Below, one piece after another: positions 20,439-21,817 of a stretch of DNA of 21,817 nucleotides (position 1 is the first letter of the stretch; each line of letters opens with the position of its first letter). Origin of the DNA: JANYGM01 sp043764015 (GTDB lineage Bacteria; Bacteroidota; Bacteroidia; Cytophagales; Thermonemataceae); the NCBI GenBank assembly GCA_043764015.1, contig JAYUKY010000007.1, forward strand, positions 1 through 21,817, read 5' to 3'. The position numbers and the translations under genes were made by a program. Under the pieces are notes generated by a model. That model saw only the letters and a program-made list of their open reading frames with translations, was not told the origin of the DNA and did not search any database.

Positions 20439-21676
20439 TATTGATAGTGTTGTTAGTGTTTTGATTCCTGCCTAGAAGTGCCTTCAAAACGTCTGCTTTT
20501 AAGCTTTCATCTCCTGCCGTTTCCAAAAACTTAATAGCTTGTGACACCATTTGATTTTGAAGGTTAATTGTTTGATTGTCAGCATCAGCCTTTTGCACTA
20601 CAGCATCTTATATTTTCGCATTAAAGCAATCCAGAGCTTCTCCTTGCCCAAGCAAAGAATCCACTACCACGCTATCCGTAAAAAGCGTGTTTTTCTCCAC
20701 TCTCAAAATAACGCCTTCTACTTCTATGGTGCGTGTGCCATTGTGTGCCATTACCTAACGCAAGCTCATAGCTGTCTTTTAGGGCTTTATTTTTGGTGTA
20801 AAACTCAACCTTTGCATTTGGGTTTGTAGGAGAATAAGTAGGCTTTACCACTTTCTCCAAAAACGCCTGATTAAAACCTTTGTAGTTGGTTACAGTCAAG
20901 TATTCAAAGATAATTTGAGTACGCATTTTGTCAATAAAAGCAGGTTTTACATAGGTTGCAAGCAACTCATCAAGTTTTTCAATAGGCACAATTACCTGAC
21001 TTTCAGGGTGTCCGTTAGAAAAACCAACTTTTACGTTAGATAAATACATAATGGTAACATATTCTTGTAGCAATTGCCTAAAAACAAAGTTTAAAACACG
21101 GCTTTGGTTGGGATTTACCAAATTGCGGACTGTCGTTATCTCTTCTCCTTCTTTATTAGTGCTTTCGTTAGAAGAAGAAACCTCCATTTTTCTGCTACTA
21201 TTACTTTTATTGGCATGTTTTTCTATTGATTTTGCCAAATCACGAGTATTTGCCTCACGAGATTTCGTTACGCTTCTGCCAAAACCTGCATTTGTACTAT
21301 TGCTTACACTTCCGCTACCAATTTTTGGTATAACAAAGCTAATGGCAGATTTTAGTGAAACTCCAGCGTTGAAGTTATTGGTTTTTGTTTGCCCTACTTT
21401 CGTACTAGATTCTTTTTCAAGTATATTCTCAAATTCTCTTGCGCTGTCTTCAGAAAATGAATCCATCACGTTTTCAACACGTTTTTTAGTTTCTACACTT
21501 TCTTTATAAGTGCGTATGGTGATGCTAGTTTTCTCTGCTGGCAACAAAGTAAAGGTGTTTAGTGTCTTTCCTGCACCATAATTAGCCAAAAAAGAAGCCA
21601 CTGCGTATTCTTCCACTAAAAAGAAAGTAGGTCTTATGTCTCCAGCATTAGGGCTACAATTAGCTACAAAAATCCT
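20431..21676 (-). pseudogene. Broken gene for a Ser/Asn-rich protein of unknown family
   Basis: The reading frame is open from 21676 (RIFVANCSPNAGDIRPTFFL, then EEYAVASFLANYGAGKTLNTFTLLPAEKTSITI), with no good start. A stop lies immediately upstream, so the 5' end is lost; the GTG at 21616 is only the first usable codon. A central Ser/Asn-rich region (SGSVSNSTNAGFGRSVTKS, KHANKSNSSRKMEVSSSNES) is followed by VRNLVNPNQSRVLNFVFRQL and KLDELLATYVKPAF. At 20733-20752 an exact 10-bp tandem duplication shifts the frame. Removing one copy continues the protein as ALGNGTRTIEVEGVILRVEK, to a TAA at 20608-20610, and beyond it as DAVVQKADADNQTINLQNQM to a natural-looking stop at 20431-20433. The intact product would have had more than 400 residues. 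From weak memory, similar LLPxExTxIxIxTYK proteins occur in other bacteria without a known role. Confidence 0.75.
20733..20752. repeat. Exact 10-bp tandem duplication causing a frameshift
   Basis: GTGTGCCATT occurs twice in direct succession (20733-20742 and 20743-20752). Ten bases is not a multiple of three. On the minus strand the frame leaves the protein at GNGT and enters a short nonsense tail (QWHTHHRSRRRYFESGEK). With one copy removed the downstream frame is restored as RTIEVEGVILRV. Confidence 0.92.
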
Positions 21677-21754
21677 CTACATATCTACATAAATGTAAAT
21701 GTTTCATTTGATTTTAGCGCATTTTGTATATATTTTACGAATGTTTTTATTTTA

Positions 21755-21786
21755 TTTGTATTAGAATAATGCTTTTTGTATCTTTG
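21755..21786 (+). promoter_or_regulatory. Near-perfect Bacteroidota promoter for the gene at the right edge
   Basis: TTTG (21755-21758), a spacer of 20 bases, then TATCTTTG (21779-21786) match the -33/-7 consensus fully. Transcription would start near 21793, leaving a leader of only about 12 bases before the ATG at 21805. Bases 21677-21754 show no gene. Confidence 0.65.
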
Positions 21787-21804
21787 TATTATAATTTTTG
21801 ACTA

Positions 21805-21817
21805 ATGAAAAGTATCA
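21805..21817 (+). CDS. Start of a gene that runs off the right edge
   Basis: ATGAAAAGTATC gives M-K-S-I before the window ends. It is supported only by its position 18 bases after a consensus promoter. The Lys after Met would suit a signal peptide. Nothing can be said about function. Confidence 0.4.

Noticed and set aside
20551..20829. Open frames of 92 and 60 codons on the plus strand
   Set aside because: They lie antisense to the reconstructed minus-strand pseudogene, have poor composition for coding (Ser, His and Cys-rich) and no recognisable features.
21051..21509. A 152-codon plus-strand open frame
   Set aside because: It is the mirror of the Ser/Asn-rich pseudogene coding strand; its Leu/Ser-rich sequence is what the complement of such a gene gives.

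Overview
The window is AT-rich DNA that most likely comes from a member of the Bacteroidota, probably a Cytophagales-type marine or aquatic gliding bacterium. The evidence is a PorP/SprF-like type IX secretion or gliding outer-membrane protein, several promoters of the Bacteroidota type (TTG or TTTG, about 17-20 bases, then TAnnTTTG), A-rich translation starts without clear Shine-Dalgarno sequences, and families that are typical of this phylum. The species assignment is inference; no rRNA or tRNA gene was recognised.

Layout. 1-3684 (+ strand): a PD-(D/E)XK nuclease-like protein, a secreted protein of the family commonly labelled 'asparagine synthetase B' in Bacteroidota, and an NtrC-type sigma-54 response regulator. 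3764-4823: a YkgJ-like cysteine-cluster protein and a divergent small winged-helix-like protein, separated by tandem 12-mers and a perfect inverted repeat. 4875-8732: divergent PorP/SprF-like and tail-specific protease (Prc/CtpA) genes. 8794-11025 (- strand): a PLP-dependent ACC-deaminase/D-cysteine-desulfhydrase-like gene that carries repeat-derived insertions, a terminator, and an acyl-CoA dehydrogenase. 11284-13296: ligA, convergent with sdhB. 13406-17519 (- strand): sdhB and sdhA, separated by a 1.4-kb accessory cassette (a Uma2-type nuclease, three small helical proteins and a 5' relic of a second Uma2 gene). 17630-20049: a small acidic protein, a membrane-anchored HExxH aminopeptidase-like protein and a divergent outer-membrane beta-barrel protein. 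20131-21676: a degraded region with the 3' end of an IS110-type transposase and, on the other strand, a two-gene unit broken by a 10-bp tandem duplication, a nonsense codon and truncation at both ends. The right edge starts a new + strand gene behind a near-perfect promoter.

Housekeeping content (succinate dehydrogenase/fumarate reductase, DNA ligase, acyl-CoA dehydrogenase, Prc protease, secretion protein) is ordinary. The accessory interest lies in four places: (i) the Uma2 cassette that splits sdhA from sdhB; (ii) a family of short GAAGT/GTACGAA/GTGTGA-type repeats in intergenic DNA, often as inverted pairs that abut gene starts and stops; (iii) a palindromic CCCC/GGGG-type repeat read in frame inside an enzyme gene; (iv) the pseudogene pair at the right end, whose original reading frame can be reconstructed exactly. 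No convincing complete novel defence or mobile system is visible. The Uma2 cassette and the decayed pair are the best candidates for something undescribed.
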